The notes below the pieces were generated by a model, which was given only the letters and a program-made list of their open reading frames with translations, made no database searches and was not told the DNA's origin. The position numbers and the translations under genes were made by a program. 64,000 nucleotides of DNA from Reticulascus tulasneorum (lineage: Eukaryota > Ascomycota > Sordariomycetes > Glomerellales > Reticulascaceae). The stretch lies in contig LSAX01000003.1 of the NCBI GenBank assembly GCA_001557505.1, positions 2,108,001 through 2,172,000 on the forward strand. Direction: 5' to 3'. Each line of letters begins with the position of its first letter. Position 1 is the stretch's first letter. Below are positions 44,498-54,642 of the stretch, piece by piece.

Positions 44498-46042
44498 ATG
44501 AAGCTCTCAATCTCCCATGCCTATCAAGGCAGCATCGCTCTTCTCTCAATACTCCCTTATGCCGATGCCCGTCTATCCCCGGATCCCCTTGTCCAAAACC
44601 CATCTTCAGTTCTGAGTCGTAGCACCACATGCGATCAGGAATGTCAGGAGCTTACACAGCTCGGAATCACATTTGAGCATGATTCGCACGCCCATACACC
44701 TTTGGACAACTTCTATAGCATTCCGGACAACTTCAGTCCTTCGATGAAACCAGGCACTCTGCTCCGGGTGGAAACTCACACGGACCTAACAAACTACACC
44801 GTGCCTGGTGGGCTGACCATGTCTCGCATAATGTATACATCCCAGAGCCTCAATGGTACGATTGTCCCAGTGTCCGCATATGTTCTCTGGCCGTATACAC
44901 CTTTCGAATATACCAAGTGCAAATCGCACAACGAACGGGACGAGACACCGCAAGGTTCACCGAGGTTCCCGCTGGTGGCATGGGCACACGGAACAGCTGG
45001 GCACTTCGCAGAGTGCGCCCCGAGCAACTACCGCTCTCTTCAGTACCACTTCATGACACCGTACACCCTTGCGCTCGATGGTTTCGCCGTCGTCGCCACC
45101 GATTATGCCGGACTTGGCGTGACGACGCTGCCAGATGGAGAACAGGCGCACGCGTGGTTCTCTGGCCCAGCTGCCGCCAACGATATTGCATATGCTATCG
45201 AGGCTGTGAGGAAAGCCTTCCCTGAGCAGCTACAAAAGGACGGTCCGTTTGTAACTCTGGGCCATTCCCAGGGTGGAAACGCAGCTTGGGCCTTCGCAGA
45301 GCGTCAAGCAAAGTCACCGCTACCTGGATATCGCGGCACTATCTCCATTTCTCCGCCTACGAGACCCATTGATTGGGTGAATGCCGCTCTCAAAAAGGTT
45401 GCAACAACTCCGGCTCCTGATTTACCATTCTGGGCTACGCTTGTCTTCGGCCTCCAGCCCAAAATCATTGCAAGCATCACCGCTGTCTATCCATCCTATA
45501 ACTATTCAGGCATGACGGCGTTGTCGTATGATCGTTGGAACAACGTGCTCAAGCCGTTGCAAGGCTGTCTGCCGACTGATGGGCTGGCCTTTGCTTCCGT
45601 TCCCTTCAATGAGCTTGCAAAGCCCAATTGGACCAGCAACAACTTTGTCCAGGACTGGCAACGGCGTGTTGCTGTTGGCGGGAAAAAGTTCAAGGGTCCA
45701 TTGCTCGTCATTGCCGGCGATAACGACGTGATCCCCCTCGACATGCTTGAGCAGGAGGTTGACGCGAGCTGCAGAGTAAGTGGAGATCAGAACTTGGAAA
45801 TGATAACATACGAGAGTATGGAGCATTTCCCTGTGATCCAGGCTAGTCGGATGAAGTGGCTCGGTTGGATCAGAGAAAGGATCGCAGGAGTTAATGGTAA
45901 TGGCTCGTCCAAAGGAAAAGGAACATGCGGGAAGAAGAGCATAGTGAAGGGTTTCAACACAAACTATACTGTCCATTCTGTGTCGCCAAATTGGTTGGTC
46001 GACTGGGTGCCTGGGGAAGAAGGGTGGAAGCTAGCGCTATAG
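44498..46042 (+). CDS. Secreted triacylglycerol lipase / alpha-beta hydrolase (secretory lipase type)
   Basis: Single exon, 514 aa. The N-terminal hydrophobic stretch (YQGSIALLSILPYADA) resembles a signal peptide. The enzyme fold is an alpha/beta hydrolase of the fungal secretory-lipase type: oxyanion region VAWAHGTAGH, then DYAGLG. The nucleophile elbow is GHSQGG with Ser257, the candidate acid is in GDND (D408 or D410) and the histidine is in MEHFP (His443). Several N-x-S/T sites suggest glycosylation. The Lys/Gly/Ser-rich insert at residues of about 468-482 is unusual. The gene has no introns, is flanked by repeats and lies next to a decayed Rhs-like gene, which suggests an accessory location. 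Substrate (lipid or other ester) is not decidable from sequence. Confidence 0.88.
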   Translation: MKLSISHAYQGSIALLSILPYADARLSPDPLVQNPSSVLSRSTTCDQECQELTQLGITFEHDSHAHTPLDNFYSIPDNFSPSMKPGTLLRVETHTDLTNYTVPGGLTMSRIMYTSQSLNGTIVPVSAYVLWPYTPFEYTKCKSHNERDETPQGSPRFPLVAWAHGTAGHFAECAPSNYRSLQYHFMTPYTLALDGFAVVATDYAGLGVTTLPDGEQAHAWFSGPAAANDIAYAIEAVRKAFPEQLQKDGPFVTLGHSQGGNAAWAFAERQAKSPLPGYRGTISISPPTRPIDWVNAALKKVATTPAPDLPFWATLVFGLQPKIIASITAVYPSYNYSGMTALSYDRWNNVLKPLQGCLPTDGLAFASVPFNELAKPNWTSNNFVQDWQRRVAVGGKKFKGPLLVIAGDNDVIPLDMLEQEVDASCRVSGDQNLEMITYESMEHFPVIQASRMKWLGWIRERIAGVNGNGSSKGKGTCGKKSIVKGFNTNYTVHSVSPNWLVDWVPGEEGWKLAL

Positions 46043-46202
46043 ATATTATTCAACTAATAGAAGGATATTAATATCTGAAACCATGATATGCACCGAGAGG
46101 TCGTAGAACACCCTGGGCAAACATGTCCTACTGCACCATCACCAACCAACGCTTCGCAGATTGGCCTTGACCATCCATCCCAGCACCGCTGTTGGCTGAT
46201 AT

Positions 46203-46370
46203 ACCGAGATCTTCGAATATGATCAGGCCGGCAACATCCTTGTTGTGCGCCACAGCGGTGCAGACAGCGACAATGCTGGCTGGACCCGGAACTACAAATA
46301 CAATGAGCCTAGTGGTGTTGATGCGTTATAATACAACGAATTTTGTATGTTACCAGCATTGCCGTTGGCG
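46203..46370 (+). pseudogene. Relic of an Rhs/YD-repeat (Tc-toxin C-component or SpvB-like) protein gene
   Basis: A 42-codon stretch (46203-46328) ends at TAA and contains the hallmark of YD-repeat proteins: an E-Y-D-x-A-G-N-I-L unit followed after about 15 residues by GWTRNYKYNEPS, the spacing seen in Rhs/TcC-like proteins. A second fragment in another frame just downstream (TSIAVGG, near 46350) matches what follows in such proteins, so at least one frameshift and one stop separate the pieces. Nothing before 46203 is readable as the same protein. Intact members are large; this is a small, dead remnant with no expected product. Confidence 0.65.
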
Positions 46371-46523
46371 GCATCATCAGATCCAACCTGGAAAGATGCT
46401 ACTCTATCCCAACAGCAGCCTGTGCTACTACTTGTTTGATACGGAGTCGTGTGAGATTAAAGTGCGGTGGACTCAGCTGTGTTGGCTGTATAAAGAAGTC
46501 ACAATGTGGGTCATCATGTGTTG

Positions 46524-46560
46524 GGGTCAGAGAAAGCATAGGCCACGAAAGCTGGGGTAT
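46524..46560 (+). repeat. Direct repeat, right copy
   Basis: Partner of 43194-43232 in the same orientation, 3.3 kb away. The shared block CCACGAAAGCTGGGGTAT is identical. Confidence 0.75.
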
Positions 46561-47779
46561 GCTAATTACGTCAATGAGGGGTAGGATGTGGATGCTGATG
46601 GGGTTTTCCCTAAGCTCTAATCTTACACTAGGCTTCTGCACATGTATGTACACTTCGAAAACGCCTTCTGGCCGGAGGGACAGAGGATTCTAAGGAGACT
46701 AGACATGCCGAGGAAACTGCGCTGCCAATTAGTGTAACTAAGTTGCAACAGGGTCCTGTATGTGCTGCAGTCGTGGTCAGACTAAGGTGCTGACTCCGTG
46801 ATCTGGTGGAGCGTGCTAGGGTAGAAGCCAATCTAATAGAGGGGCTTTACTACGTAGTCAGGGTGGTCCCTCAAACAGAGTTTGACAGAGCAATTTGTAA
46901 TAGGACTTGTGTAGCTACTTGAAGGCAAGTTTGCTATTGGGTCTTCACGATATCAATGCCCACAGATACCAGCTCAAATGATACTACCTTGTGTATGGAC
47001 GTATGTATGTGTCGGATACACTAAAGTTACACAAAGGCCGTACAGCACCTAGACTAATCAGTAATTAGTGCGTGCGGGGTGGGCATTCGGGGTCGAGGAC
47101 AAGAGGATCGTGACGGTTGAAGGGGAGATGGAACACGGAAACATGGGGAAGAGAGCGGGGTGGCAAACTAGCAACGTCCTAAAAGCAAATCTTCAATTCA
47201 CCTTGCTCGTTAGTTCACACCACTCCGCAACTACCAATGCTTGGGGTTGGCTAGGTTCGCAGACTAGCTCGCCATCTGCATCACATCGCCCATGTGCCTC
47301 CGGGGCCGCAGCGAGAGCTCCAAGCTTGGTTGCCCCCCTCAGATGGATATGTGTGGAATCCTACGAGAATGTGGAGAGAAGCCCCTTTGTTCCCTTGGGG
47401 GTGGACCAAAGGCATGCCTCGGGACATGTTCTGCCCGCTCTGCGCTTGATTCCAAAGTCAATACTCTGCACTGTAACTAGTGAATGTTTGCCTCCTCTTC
47501 CTCCTCATCGGCATTTATCTCCACATGAACAGGAGGAATGTCGGCGTCACTCCATGCATCATGTTCCCTTATTAACCCCGCTTTATATACCTCGAGCTTC
47601 GCCGCCCCTCCTCCCCAGACAGTTTGGAGTTTCCGATTCCTCACGGATACACTTTTTTACTTTCCCCTGCCTACTTCACCTGTGCCACCTACTACTGCTC
47701 ACCCCAGGAAGCAAAAGAGAGCATCTCACCAATAATAAGCAAATACATTGATACGCTTCAAGTGCAAAATCTCCCCAAA

Positions 47780-49382
47780 ATGACTTTGACAGTTGATCTC
47801 AAGACGTCACTGAGTGGCGCATTTAAACAGCCTACTGGACTGTGAGTAACCTCTGGAAATCACCGACTCTGGAAACCGCCTAGCTTACACGTTGCAGCTT
47901 CATCAACAACGAATGGGTCGAAGGCGTCGATAAGAAGACGTTCGAGGTCATTAATCCTTCAACGGAAGAAGTCATCTGCTCCGTATCCGAAGCCACCGAG
48001 AAAGATGTCGACATTGCCGTTTCCGCGGCCCGGAAAGCGTTCGAAGGCACTTGGAAGACAACAACCCCAAAACAGCGGTCACAATACCTCCTCAAGCTAG
48101 CTGACCTTGCTGAAAAGAATATCGACCTACTGACTGCTATCGAGTCTCTGGACAATGGCAAATCCATTACATTGGCCAAGGGTGATGTTACATCTCTCGT
48201 CGGCTGCTTGAGATACTACGGCGGATGGGCCGACAAAATCACGGGGAAAACTATTGATATCAACCCAGAGACGTTCCATTACACAAGAGTGGAGCCTGTG
48301 CGTCCCCCATGGAACTTTGCATAAGGCGATGTTTGCTGATGATAACAAAACAGATTGGTGTCTGTGGCCAGATTATCCCCTGGAACTTCCCGCTTCTCAT
48401 GCTCGCATGGAAGATTGGTCCTGCCTTGGCAACTGGCAATACCATCGTTATGAAGACCGCCGAGCAGACCCCTCTTTCCGCGTTGGTGTTCGCAAACCTG
48501 GTCAAGGAGGCCGGGTTCCCTCCCGGGGTTTTCAACCTGCTGTCCGGTTTCGGCAAGGTTGCCGGGGCTGCCATTGCTTCGCACATGGACGTTGACAAAA
48601 TCGCCTTCACCGGTTCCACCATCGTTGGCCGAACTGTCATGAAGGCAGCCGCTTCGTCGAACCTTAAGAAAGTCACCCTGGAACTCGGAGGCAAATCCCC
48701 CAACATCGTCTTCAACGACGCGGATATCGAATCCGCGATCTCATGGGTCAACTTTGGTATATACTACAACCACGGCCAGTGCTGCTGTGCTGGTACCCGT
48801 ATTTATGTCCAGGAGGGAGTCTACGACAAGTTCCTTGAGTCATTCAAGAAGCGAGCTCAGGCGAACAAGGTCGGCGACCCGTTCGCGGAAGACACTTTCC
48901 AGGGTCCTCAGGTGAGCCAGGTGCAGTTCGACCGGATCATGAGCTACATCGAGTCTGGGAAGAAAGAAGGTGCAACGGTTGAGACTGGCGGCGGCCGACA
49001 TGGTGACAAGGGGTACTTCATCCAGCCCACCATATTCAGTAATGTCCGCCCAGACATGAAGATTGTACAAGAGGAGATTTTCGGCCCCGTCTGCACCATT
49101 TCCAAGTTTAAGGACGAGGATGAGGTTATTGCCCTCGGCAACGACACAACCTACGGCCTTGCCGCCGCCGTCCACACCAAGGACCTCAACACGGCCATCC
49201 GCGTCAGCAACGCTATCAAGGCCGGAACTGTCTGGGTGAACAGCTACAACCTTTTGGAGGTCGCTTTGCCATTCGGGGGATATAAGGAGTCTGGGATTGG
49301 ACGAGAACTGGGTGAAGCTGCGTTGGCGAACTATACTCAAACGAAATCCGTGGCCATCAGACTTGCAGGTCCGCTTTTCTAA
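47780..49382 (+). CDS. aldA: NAD(P)-dependent aldehyde dehydrogenase
   Basis: Oxidises aldehydes such as acetaldehyde to carboxylic acids; the closest functional type is the fungal AldA/ALDH1-2 class. Three exons, 47780-47841, 47898-48297 and 48354-49382, encode 496 aa, the usual length. Key elements: cofactor-binding [17 protein letters not shown] and FTGSTIVGR, the general-base Glu in LELGGKSP, and the catalytic cysteine in GQCCCAGTR (C298 is the middle of three). EIFGPV and the C-terminal [15 protein letters not shown] are intact. There is no obvious mitochondrial presequence, so a cytosolic enzyme is likely. The aldA symbol is by family resemblance, not proven orthology. Confidence 0.95.
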
Positions 49383-49925
49383 GGGATGGGAGGGATGGGA
49401 ATGCTGAGTAATGAGAATTTATTGTACATGATACTACCTAGCAGTGCAATATGAACCAGATTGTCAAACTAGAACATCTTGCGCTTTTTCGATGTGTGGA
49501 GGTTGTTCGATCTTGTTTGAGCAGCAGATCTGTTAAGACACAAAACTGGCAGCCAGCAAATATGGACAGGAAGACGCCTCATCTTTGCACTGTACCCATG
49601 TAAGTCAGCACACCGAGCCCAACACTGTCGAATAGGACCCTCGACTGCGAGTGCTCAAGAGCAAGGAATCGAGAGGCAGGACACTCAATAATACAACTAA
49701 GTATTGCAGACTCACAGGCAATTAGAGTCATAAATAGGGTCGATCAAAGTTGAGAGCTTGAATTCGATGGCGGCCCGCGCCACTAGTGGGGTTCCGGGAA
49801 ACCTTAAATACTTACTCAAAATGATTGTCGCCCGCCCCACTTGCCCCTCCATGGACACATCGATAAGCAGTCGCGCTTCTCAGACCGCGCGTGTTTCTTA
49901 CCACTATCCGAGCAACACCAACGCA
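49383..49925. other. Intergenic region ALDH to DAD1
   Basis: 543 bp between two + strand genes. Nothing coding is recognised; the right end must hold the DAD1 promoter. Confidence 0.45.
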
Positions 49926-50398
49926 ATGTCGACACAACAGCGCACAGCGTCCGCATCGGGCACGCGGGAAAAGACCTATTTCGAACAGCAGCGCGAAGCC
50001 CTAATCGGAGAAATTGCCATGGTGCGCACCTTCCCCTCTGTCTCCTGCTCCCACTCGCGCTGGTCTAACATTTTCCCACAACCAGAGCTTCGAGCACGTC
50101 CTTGCCAATATCAACAAGCTCAATCGGTCACTAGAGGCCGTTGTCACGGTATGTGCAATCCTCGTTGCTCATAATTCGCCTCTCCTGTCCGTGAAGTCGT
50201 CTTTTGCGATGGGAGCTGGCGAGGTTGGCTCGTTATGGTGCTACAATGGGGACGCTAGCTAACACCGCGGCATAGGTGGGAAATGAGTTCTCGTCTGTCG
50301 AGGCTCTGTGGTCCTCGTTTGAGAATGTGATGGCGAAGGAGCCGGAGGATGGAAAGGAGGAAGGTGATGGGGAGCAGAAGACGGAGGCCGAGAGATGA
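49926..50398 (+). CDS. DAD1: DASH/Dam1 kinetochore complex subunit Dad1
   Basis: Small subunit of the fungal DASH ring, which couples kinetochores to spindle microtubules. Three exons, 49926-50021, 50086-50148 and 50276-50398, all phase 0, encode 93 aa. The family core is clear after splicing: [15 protein letters not shown], then [20 protein letters not shown], then [19 protein letters not shown], with a short acidic tail. The length is normal for the family. The gene is too fragmented by introns to stand out without splicing. Confidence 0.93.
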
Positions 50399-51955
50399 CG
50401 ATATGATACCCCAATCGATGGAAATTACACGCCACTGCTGTGCTCTCGATCTCAAATTCTTTGGTTCTAGGATCGATAATTGAGCGTCTAGCGCAGCTGC
50501 GTCTGCTCATCTCGCCTCATTTGCCATTCCGAGGATGGATACCGTACCCTGTTGTCCAGGTCCCCAGTCGTGATGTCCCGGGTCGATGATTCTCATTTCT
50601 TGTGGCACTTTCACAATGGACCGCGGTCGCCGATGAATCTCACTCTATGTGTGTGGAGAGTCATTGGCGACTAACACGGCCAAGGATCGTCTCAACTTCC
50701 ATAGTTCGGTCAGTAGTGCTTTCGCGATTTGCAACTCGCTGTGCATGTCCTTTTATTCTACCTCAATCTCCAAGCGCAAGTCCTCACGCCCCCGAGGGAA
50801 CTCCTGTGTCCACTCGCCTGGGATATATCCGCCGAGCACCTCGAGCTCGTTCGCCAAACCGCATAAAATCATGGTTTAGGAGCACCAGCTTTCAGCTTAA
50901 TTCTTCCTCTCAGTAATCCATCTCACGGGTTACCGTAGTTGGTTGTGTATGTGCATGAGGCTTTGATATGACAGATGTTGGCCAGTTTTAACGTATGAGG
51001 CTCATTCTTATGGTGCCAAAGGCGGCTTGGCCTGCCTCCTACAAGAGAAGCTCAGTAAGCCAAAGGCCATTGTCACGACGCTATAAGTTGCCTGAGCTGG
51101 CTATGATCAGCAGTATACACAACGGGAGAAACATGCTCACATGCTTGGAGCTTTATTCTTGAGCTCGATTCGTTTCCACTGGTGCTCTTACCTATGTCTA
51201 TCTTTCATGAAGTCTATGAGACCTTCCATCTCTGCTCCAATACCCTCTTGGCTTCTCAGTGGAGACCACTACATAAACCTACTTTGTATCCGTCTGACCT
51301 ACAACACATCATCTTCTGCTCGTGGGCTTACCCTGCATCGAACGTCGACTGGCAGTCCGTATGAGCTCCTTTCCACCTAAATCCCCTTTCAAGTCTCATT
51401 CCAAGTTTCACAAATTTGGCCTCCACTGACCTATTTCTACGAATGAAGATCTCAGTTATCGTTATTTGGAACCGCATATATATCACAGGTTGGCATCACG
51501 AAACTCAAATGGTTGATTTTGAAATAATTCTTTCTTATGTTCCTATCCCATCCCTATGAACCATGCTACAAAAGGAAAAGAAATTTGTGTAGAAAAAAGT
51601 CTGATGAATACAGAAACTTCAATAAGCCGTACCCCCTCCCTTTCAGTGTTGTGTTCTGCCGAACATGAGCAAGATCCAAATCGACGTCAACCGCGGCTCC
51701 AGACGACGCCTCTATCCACCACGTTTCTGGCTTATGTCCAGGGCGGAAGTGAAAAGCCCCAAGTATTGTGGAGCAACACGAAGCCCAGAGAGATGCCGCA
51801 TCGGAGCACGGAGTGCTGCATTAAGAGAAAACCGAAACTCAGCCTCCTCTATGCAACCCCGGTTCTCCAGATCATAAAAGCAGGTCGTGACAAGATCATG
51901 TAAGGTCATTTCATTACACCCCCGATCTCCCTTTCCAGTCATCCCCAGGATCAGG
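50399..51955. other. Convergent intergenic region DAD1 / RHO4
   Basis: About 1.56 kb between two gene ends. Frames at 50602-50916, 51141-51380 and 51556-51903 (+) are short and lack domain features. Nothing else is supportable. Confidence 0.45.
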
Positions 51956-52932
51956 CTAGAGGAATTGGCACTTCCTCTTCTTCTTCTTAAGTCCAGTCAT
52001 CCCGGGAATTGCACCGACGCTATTGCGGCCATCTCCGCCATTCGAGGTCATGGCCATTTGCATCTCAACGTTTTTCCTGTCGTTGGCCACCACGGTGAGG
52101 ATGGCCTGCTCGAAAATCTCGTCCACACCCGTCATCTCCTTGCTGCTGCACTCCATGTACCCTGCATTCATCTTCTTGGCAACCGCCTTACCTTGCTCGG
52201 TTGTTACAGGCGTCAGACCCTGGGTCTTGAGCATATCGATGCAGGTGCGCTTGAACCGGAGGTCTGACTTGAGGCCGACGAGGACAAGCGGGGTGTACGG
52301 GCAGAAATGGAGGACTTCAGGGTACCACTGGGGAGTGTTAGTGACTGTGGTCAGAGATAGGAGAAGTGGGGATGGTGGAAGGGGGTCGTACCTTATCCAT
52401 CACGTTCTCCAGCGAGTTGGGGCAGTCGATAGCGAAGCACACGAAGATCAGATCTGTCTCGGGGTAGGAAAGGGGTCGTAGTCGGTCGTATTCCTCCTGT
52501 CCGGCAGTATCCCATAGCGCAAGCTCCACCGTCTTACCGGTGGGAGAGTGGGTAGGATACGTGATGTAATTCTCGAACACCGTCGGCACGTATTTCTACG
52601 CCAATCATCAGCAAAGTCCACTCTATCAGATAGTTCGGCGTCAATCATACCTCAGGGAAGTAACCTTGGCTGTAGCTGATAAGCAGACAAGTCTTTCCGC
52701 AGCCACCATCGCCGACAACGACGATCTTCTTGGAATAGGCCGGGCCCTCCGTCAGCTGCGTCGCCGCCGACTCCCTCCCCGTGCTCGAGCTCATCGTGGT
52801 GCTGATCGTGCCTTCGCTGGATCGAATGCGCTGCTCCCGACGAGTTGACTGGCGGCTAACGCCGTCGTCGTACTTCTCGCTCATCGGCTGGCTGTTGTAA
52901 TAAGAGTTGCGATATTGGTATGAGGATGCCAT
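51956..52932 (-). CDS. RHO4: Rho-family small GTPase, Rho4 type
   Basis: Membrane-anchored GTPase; Rho4 controls septum formation and actin rings in filamentous fungi. Three exons on the minus strand, 52932-52651, 52595-52392 and 52327-51956, all phase 0, encode 285 aa. About 70 N-terminal Ser/Arg-rich residues precede the G domain, as in fungal Rho4. The P-loop is [12 protein letters not shown], the effector loop [11 protein letters not shown], switch [20 protein letters not shown], then GLKSDLR in the base-recognition motif and ECSSKEM. The C-terminus is a polybasic KKKKRK followed by the CAAX box CQFL, predicting prenylation. All nucleotide-binding motifs are intact. Confidence 0.95.
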
Positions 52933-53535
52933 GGCGGCTAGCTCTCAAAGGAAGACTTGTGTTCCTTCGGCTTCTAGCAATAGGCAAGGACGGTTTGTGG
53001 TATACGTTTTTTTCCTTTTTCGGTGTACTCGGTTCGAGAAATATGATGCCAATGCGGTTGGATGAGATTCTGAGAATGGAATGAGTTTTGGATCAAAGGT
53101 AGGGGTGGGTGGGTGGCGGATTGGGGAGTATAGTTTTCTTGAGAACAAGAAGGCAGGCGGAGGGGAAAGGGCGCTGAAAGTAAACAAGTCGGCGGGGCAA
53201 CGAGCCCACCTCGGCCAGGGTGTCAGGGGTGATGACGGCAGTGGCCCCAATTAAAAAATCGGGTTCCGAATACAGTGGGTGGCACGGCCTCTGGGTGGTT
53301 AATTGAGCGCTGTTCTGCGGGGTGGTGGTCCGAGCTCTCTCGCTACCCATTTTGGCCTTTTTCCTACCGATTAAATTTTCTCTCCAACGCGTTCACCACG
53401 TGAAGCTGTGTTCCGCGAACATCTGGGTGCAAAAGACCACAACCGTAAGGTAGATCCAAGAAGAAACCAGAGGCTCGTCTATAACGCTGCTCAGTTGTTT
53501 ACTCTGCCAAGTATCTGAGAGTACCAGGCGCAAAA
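52933..53535. promoter_or_regulatory. Divergent promoter RHO4 / elongin C
   Basis: A 603-bp head-to-head region with a short ACCCACCC-type G-rich block near 53098 and no coding signal. Confidence 0.5.
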
Positions 53536-54200
53536 ATGTCGAACGGAACGGCGTCCCAGCCCCAGAGCAAATACATAACTCTCGTCTCGAGTGATGGCTT
53601 CGAGTTTGTAATATTGCGGGAGGCGGCGATGATCAGCCCTGCCATCAAGGGCATGCTGGATCCCAGGAGTATGCACTGTCTCCCTCACTGAATCATCGGA
53701 GACGCGGAGGCTTACGTTCGACTCAGGTCAGTTCAAGGAAGCAATCTCAGGCAAATGTGTCTTCTCGGAGATCAGGTAGGCAACCCCGTCCTCAATTTCA
53801 CGCCCTCAACTCTTCACACTCCTATTTCATGATGACATTTATTATTTCGCTGTGTTCTACCTGACAGACCGCCACTTTGTGGCTGGGCTGATTGATTGCA
53901 CAAACTACACTTGATCTGACACATTCAACCTCCACCTCTCATCCTTTCAAGATCACATTTAGAGATGTACGAAGCTGACATGACTTCAGCGGTGTTGTTC
54001 TTGAGAAGGTGTGCGAGTATTTTCAGTACTGGTATAGGTATCGAGAAAGGGAGGATGTCCCAGACATGGATATCCCCGTCGAGTTGTGCTTGGAGCTGCT
54101 GGTGGCAGCGGATTACCTCGGTCTCGATAGTATGCCCACCTCTTCTCCCTCTTTTGAACGATGCTGACTGGCACCAGAACAAAGCACCGGACCCTATTGA
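53536..54200 (+). CDS. ELC1: Elongin C-like BTB/POZ-fold protein
   Basis: Skp1-fold adaptor found in cullin ubiquitin ligases and Pol II turnover complexes. Four exons, 53536-53668, 53727-53775, 53990-54129 and 54178-54200, encode 114 aa, the family length. After splicing the family landmarks line up: KYITLVSSDGFEFVILREAA, MISPAIKGML, KCVFSEISGVVLEKVCEYF, and ELCLELLVAADYLGLD at the end. The third intron has a CTGAC branch site 14 nt before its acceptor; it adds a short unfamiliar tail (KQSTGPY), so the last exon is the least certain part. The second intron (214 nt) is long for this genome. Confidence 0.9.
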
Positions 54201-54642
54201 TGATACAACTACGCGTATTCTGAAATTCACGGCGTTGACTGTAACACGGCATAGAGGGCACGGCACCCGGCCTCAGGGGACAGGAGTTGTCAGGATTTGT
54301 AACGATACCACGGAATGATTTGATGACTACATGCTGAAGTTCTTCTGTCAACTCGTTCTCCATCTTGGCGAGCCCCAACACGTGACCAACCCATCCAAGC
54401 ATATGCGTTCTACTCTTCTGCTCCTCCGTGGGTCGAACGTCTATTAGAGATGGAAGATTGAAACACTCCCACTCACTCTGCTTGACTCTGTTGCAACATC
54501 GAGATCAATGCTTTTTTTGTTGGGCAACATACTTCCAGTCCCGTTGCTGGGTATAATGCAATAAACATAGATTTTACAATTCTCATTCCTTTGTGGCCCA
54601 TTTGCTGTGAGCCTGTGACACGAACAACATAGTCGGCGGGGA
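54201..54642. other. Convergent 3' region elongin C / DBR1
   Basis: 442 bp between two gene ends. No independent gene is seen. Confidence 0.45.

Larger units (their letters stand above)
46043..47779. other. Intergenic region with Rhs relic, upstream of aldehyde dehydrogenase
   Basis: About 1.7 kb. The left part carries the Rhs/YD-repeat relic and the right copy of the direct repeat. The right part (about 47540-47779) is CT-rich and is probably the aldehyde dehydrogenase promoter and leader. A 227-codon frame at 47068-47751 has no domain. Confidence 0.5.

Noticed and set aside
47068..47751. 227-codon + strand frame before the aldehyde dehydrogenase
   Set aside because: It sits in the presumed promoter and CT-rich leader, with no domain or conserved-looking block.
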